Positions 7,498-9,286 of a stretch of 9,286 nucleotides of DNA are shown here, piece after piece. The position numbers were made by a program, and so were the translations under genes. The stretch spans positions 469 to 9,754 of the forward strand of contig DMYK01000239.1 of assembly GCA_003483675.1 (NCBI GenBank), read 5' to 3'. The notes below the pieces were generated by a model. It was not told the origin of the DNA and did no database searches. It saw only the letters and a program-made list of their open reading frames with translations. Each line of letters begins with the position of its first letter. Positions within the stretch are counted from its first letter, which is position 1. The stretch is from Microcoleaceae cyanobacterium UBA11344. Lineage in GTDB: Bacteria; Cyanobacteriota; Cyanobacteriia; Cyanobacteriales; Microcoleaceae.

Positions 7498-8046
7498 TCA
7501 ATATTTCATCAGGTTTGTATTAACAAAACTAAATGGTAATTGAGCTATTTGAGCAGGAGCATTCATAGAATTGCTCTTAGGGCGAAAATAATCTTCAACC
7601 AACTTAGTCGTGAAACCAGATACAAAACGTAAAGACACACCCAAGATAGTTGCTATAATCAAAACCCTAAATAAAACAACTATCAAGTCTTTGAAAGTTG
7701 GTGGTCTATTTATGATTGACATTGTTACAATCAAAACCCAAAAAGGAACCGTTGCAATTATGATAAATAAAACCGATGCGCTTATACTGGTCGCCCATAA
7801 CGCAACTGCAAATTGATCTTCTGCACTTAGAGAGTTATCGGGATCGACTTGAAAATTGGATAATTGATATTTCATGTATAATTCAATAACCCAATAGAGA
7901 ATTGTCGAGCCAACACTGAGCCAACTAATAATTCCCAGACAATCATCCCTCCAGTAAAAATAAGGAAAAGTAATTTTGAATGCAATTATCAAAACAATAG
8001 CTGAAGCAATCAAAGTTCCCGCCAAAGCTGTTAGCACCATGCCCAT
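7498..8046 (-). CDS. Multi-pass membrane protein of unknown function
   Basis: I do not recognise this family. The chosen ATG at 8046 gives 182 residues and is preceded by GAGAGGA (8054-8060), seven bases away. An in-frame ATG at 8133 would add 29 residues, but its nearest purine run (GGAG) ends only two bases before the ATG, too close to work well. From the chosen start, hydrophobic segments lie at residues 1-23, about 39-58, about 79-111 (long enough for one or two spans) and about 121-142, so four or five helices. Hydrophilic loops and a polar tail (RPKSNSMNAPAQ) follow. There is no catalytic motif. The next gene downstream is the giant RHS protein, 107 bp away on the same strand. A role in its secretion, or as an immunity-type partner, is possible but unsupported by homology. 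Confidence 0.8.
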   Translation of the reverse strand: MGMVLTALAGTLIASAIVLIIAFKITFPYFYWRDDCLGIISWLSVGSTILYWVIELYMKYQLSNFQVDPDNSLSAEDQFAVALWATSISASVLFIIIATVPFWVLIVTMSIINRPPTFKDLIVVLFRVLIIATILGVSLRFVSGFTTKLVEDYFRPKSNSMNAPAQIAQLPFSFVNTNLMKY

Positions 8047-8167
8047 GTTTCTGTCCTCTCTAAAACAACCCAAATTAAAGACGATGATTTTATCCCTATC
8101 CAGAATAAACATAGGATATGAAAATTTATCCATATCTCCGATAAAACTTGATTGCTCCAGTCAAGAA

Positions 8168-8196
8168 TGTAGTATTTAATTGCACTAAATACTACA
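8168..8196. other. Perfect 11-bp inverted repeat with 7-nt loop
   Basis: TGTAGTATTTA (8168-8178) is exactly complementary to TAAATACTACA (8186-8196), with loop ATTGCAC. It lies 28 bases past the stop of the DUF4189 gene and upstream of the membrane protein gene. No T-run follows on the minus strand, so it is not a standard intrinsic terminator. It could be a 3'-stabilising stem, a weak terminator or a dyad operator. Confidence 0.6.
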
Positions 8197-8223
8197 CCTT
8201 GACAAGGCTGAGGCGAGGTGAAA

Positions 8224-8607
8224 TTATCTGCTACTTCCACCGTTTGAGCAAATTGAACTGATCACCTGGCAATAACCTTTTGCAGTCCTGTTACAATTGC
8301 TTACAGCCATTTTTGCCGCATCGCTAGCCCATTTAGGATGGCTTGCTGCTCCTACAGTTCCGTTCCTGTCTGCTGCAACGGCAATGCAAGCTGTGTTATC
8401 TATCGCGATAACTTCGCAGTCGGCCTTACCACAGGTATTTATTGCTGACTTAGCGGCCTCTTGACTTGTGCTTCGTTCTGCTACAGCACCATGTCTGCCA
8501 GAAGTTCTGGAGTAAGCGATCGCCGCCCAATCTGCAAACGCTGGTGTAGCAAGAAACACAGTAGTTGATGTGCCAATTACAAGTGAGAAAAAAGAAATTG
8601 TCTTCAT
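8224..8607 (-). CDS. Exported DUF4189-type small protein
   Basis: 127 residues from ATG at 8607, chosen because AAGGA (8616-8620) lies eight bases upstream and a clean signal peptide follows. A longer frame starting at 8682 would bury that signal behind 25 residues. Residues 1-25 form a Sec signal: Lys2, a hydrophobic core, and cleavage after AFA before DWAAIAYS. The mature part has the features I associate with DUF4189: WAAIAYS start, alanine-rich helix (SQEAAKSAINTC), a central VIAIDNTACIAVAAD strand and a second AAKMAVSNC helix. Six cysteines at 59, 64, 74, 105, 113 and 120 could form three disulfides, fitting a periplasmic or extracellular location. The biochemical function of the domain is not known to me. 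A structured RNA candidate with a promoter lies about 100-200 bp upstream and may be its leader. Confidence 0.87.
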   Translation of the reverse strand: MKTISFFSLVIGTSTTVFLATPAFADWAAIAYSRTSGRHGAVAERSTSQEAAKSAINTCGKADCEVIAIDNTACIAVAADRNGTVGAASHPKWASDAAKMAVSNCNRTAKGYCQVISSICSNGGSSR

Positions 8608-8708
8608 AAGAAAAATCCTTGAATAGCTGTTTAACGAATTGTTGCCAAAAAACACAAAGAGCCGGAGAAGTGACAAATGCAATCAAAGCGATCGCGCTTG
8701 CCCTTTCA

Positions 8709-8802
8709 CCAGCCCCGTGGGGATTGAACCCTCATATCTCAAGCTAGGTTGTTACCTAATATTTAGTTGTTTAAACAATGATGCTGCCGCCCATTGAGGC
8801 TG
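8709..8802 (-). ncRNA. Structured, tRNA-like RNA candidate (degenerate class II tRNA or structured leader)
   Basis: On the minus strand the element starts CAGCCTC (8796-8802) and ends GGGGCTG (8710-8716). These pair over 7 bp with one G-U, like an acceptor stem. Directly inside the 3' arm is GAGGGTTCAATCCCCAC (8717-8733), a canonical T-loop sequence with four of five stem pairs. Other stems are CAATG/CATTG around an 11-nt loop in the D-arm position, and TAGGT/ACCTA in the position of a long variable arm. The length, about 93 nt, suits a class II tRNA. Against a working tRNA: there is no proper 5-bp/7-nt anticodon arm, positions 8-9 are AA instead of starting with U8, the D-loop lacks A14, and no CCA is encoded. 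It may be a decayed tRNA or a structured leader of the DUF4189 gene. Confidence 0.35.
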
Positions 8803-8807
8803 TACAG

Positions 8808-8816
8808 AGTATATCA
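8808..8816 (-). promoter_or_regulatory. Extended -10 promoter element
   Basis: Minus-strand TGATATACT contains the extended -10 TGn plus TATACT (8808-8813), one mismatch from consensus. No good -35 lies 16-18 bases upstream. The predicted start, about seven bases downstream near 8801, coincides with the first base of the structured element. A 6-bp hairpin (CGGGTA/TACCCG, 8820-8834) sits immediately upstream. Confidence 0.4.
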
Positions 8817-8905
8817 TTGCGGGTACTTTACCCGACGTACAAATAATCTACACGATTGAATTTAAGCTGTCAATACCTCCGCTTATCTTTTTTAGGAAGT
8901 TTCAT

Positions 8906-9093
8906 GGTTGGGTGGGGCGGGTTTATAAGGATTATCTGTGGGTGACGAAAATCATCGGTGAACCCGCCCCTACAAATTTATAGGAATATTTTACCAGACC
9001 TGTAGGGGCGGGCGATGCCCTGAGCGTAGTCGAAGGGTTCGCCCAAATCTTTGACACCCGTCAACAAATTATCTAAACCCGCCCTAACCCCGC
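8906..9093. repeat. Second inverted composite of the dispersed repeat, with an internal insertion
   Basis: The core unit at 8906-8974 (GGTTGGGTGGGGCGGGTTTA through GAACCCGCCCCTACA) is followed by an inverted relative at 9001-9093. The arrangement is the same as at 295-449, with a longer spacer of 26 bases. Relative to 377-449, the inverted half has about 25 extra bases near 9012-9037 containing CCCTGAGCGTAGTCGAAGGG, a sequence I know as a widespread short repeat in other genomes. It sits between the right-edge gene and the tRNA-like element. Confidence 0.7.
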
Positions 9094-9102
9094 CGATCGC
9101 AC

Positions 9103-9286
9103 TTATTCCTTTGAATTCCACTCCCGAACATCTTCCTCAGAAATGTGATACCGATAAAAAGTAGAACCTTTCACAGTCACTTGAATTTTACCTTTACCAT
9201 GTTCTCTCCTCTCACTCTCAATAGTCACCTTGCCAAACCCTGTTTCCTTCCAAGTTTCACACAAAATGTCCTCGATTTTATCAAAA
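9103..9286 (-). CDS. Hypothetical protein, C-terminal fragment (runs off right edge)
   Basis: An open frame enters from the right edge and ends at TAA (9103-9105), giving 60 residues from FDKIEDILCE to VREWNSKE. It is rich in charged residues and contains a strand-like stretch KIQVTVKGSTFYRYHISEED with no stop before the edge. Composition and codon pattern look coding, but I do not recognise the family. The N-terminus is outside the window. The repeat composite begins about ten bases past the stop. Confidence 0.6.
   Translation of the reverse strand, partial: FDKIEDILCETWKETGFGKVTIESERREHGKGKIQVTVKGSTFYRYHISEEDVREWNSKE

Noticed and set aside
8047..8133. Longer start (ATG at 8133) for the membrane protein.
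   Set aside because: The purine run before it is only two bases from the ATG, while the ATG at 8046 has GAGAGGA at good spacing. The extra 29 residues show no domain. It remains possible.
8224..8607. DUF4189 protein as an immunity or secretion partner of the RHS giant.
   Set aside because: It has its own export signal, is separated from the giant gene by another gene and a hairpin, and the family is common alone, so the link is not supported.
8608..8682. Upstream in-frame ATG at 8682 for the DUF4189 protein.
   Set aside because: It would place 25 residues before a typical signal peptide and has no good ribosome site. ATG at 8607 has AAGGA eight bases upstream.
8717..8733. GTGGGGATTGAAC resembles the end of some CRISPR repeats.
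   Set aside because: There is a single copy with no spacer-repeat periodicity. The tRNA T-arm reading, with its adjoining 7-bp stem, explains it better.

Overview
The window looks like chromosome from a filamentous cyanobacterium. Nine copies of the octamer GCGATCGC (HIP1) are visible: 194, 219, 454, 480, 2174, 3012, 3131, 8516 and 8688. The intergenic spaces carry a G/C-rich dispersed repeat of a kind I associate with Oscillatoria/Microcoleus-like genomes. The genus is an inference, not a measurement. Every gene I can support is on the minus strand, so transcription runs from right to left.

Layout, left to right. (1) The first 42 bases hold the start of a gene whose N-terminus looks like a HicA toxin, preceded by a consensus-perfect promoter (85-113). 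(2) Bases 114-634 hold no credible gene. They contain a HIP1 hairpin with a T-run and two copies of the repeat family. (3) Bases 635-7390 are one giant gene for a 2251-residue, cysteine-free, secreted RHS/YD-repeat protein. Its order is N-terminal Ig-like domain, RHS/YD shell, RHS core, helical/hydrophobic linker, VWD domain, cadherin/Ig-like domain, seven-bladed FG-GAP propeller, RTX calcium-binding nonapeptides and a C-terminal cap. Its stop codon lies inside a repeat copy. (4) Bases 7498-8046 encode a four- or five-helix membrane protein of unknown function. (5) Bases 8224-8607 encode a small exported, cysteine-rich DUF4189-type protein. (6) Bases 8608-9102 hold a structured, partly tRNA-like element with its own extended -10 promoter, and another repeat composite. 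(7) The right edge carries the 3' end of an unrecognised small gene.

The giant protein has no Sec signal peptide, ends in RTX repeats and contains no cysteine. That fits type I secretion of a calcium-loaded surface or extracellular protein. The membrane protein gene lies 107 bp upstream and the DUF4189 gene further upstream, all codirectional. I see no evidence that the three work together. A decayed repeat separates the first two and a perfect 11-bp hairpin separates the other two. The least expected items are the architecture of the giant protein, the repeat-borne stop codon and the structured RNA candidate upstream of the DUF4189 gene.
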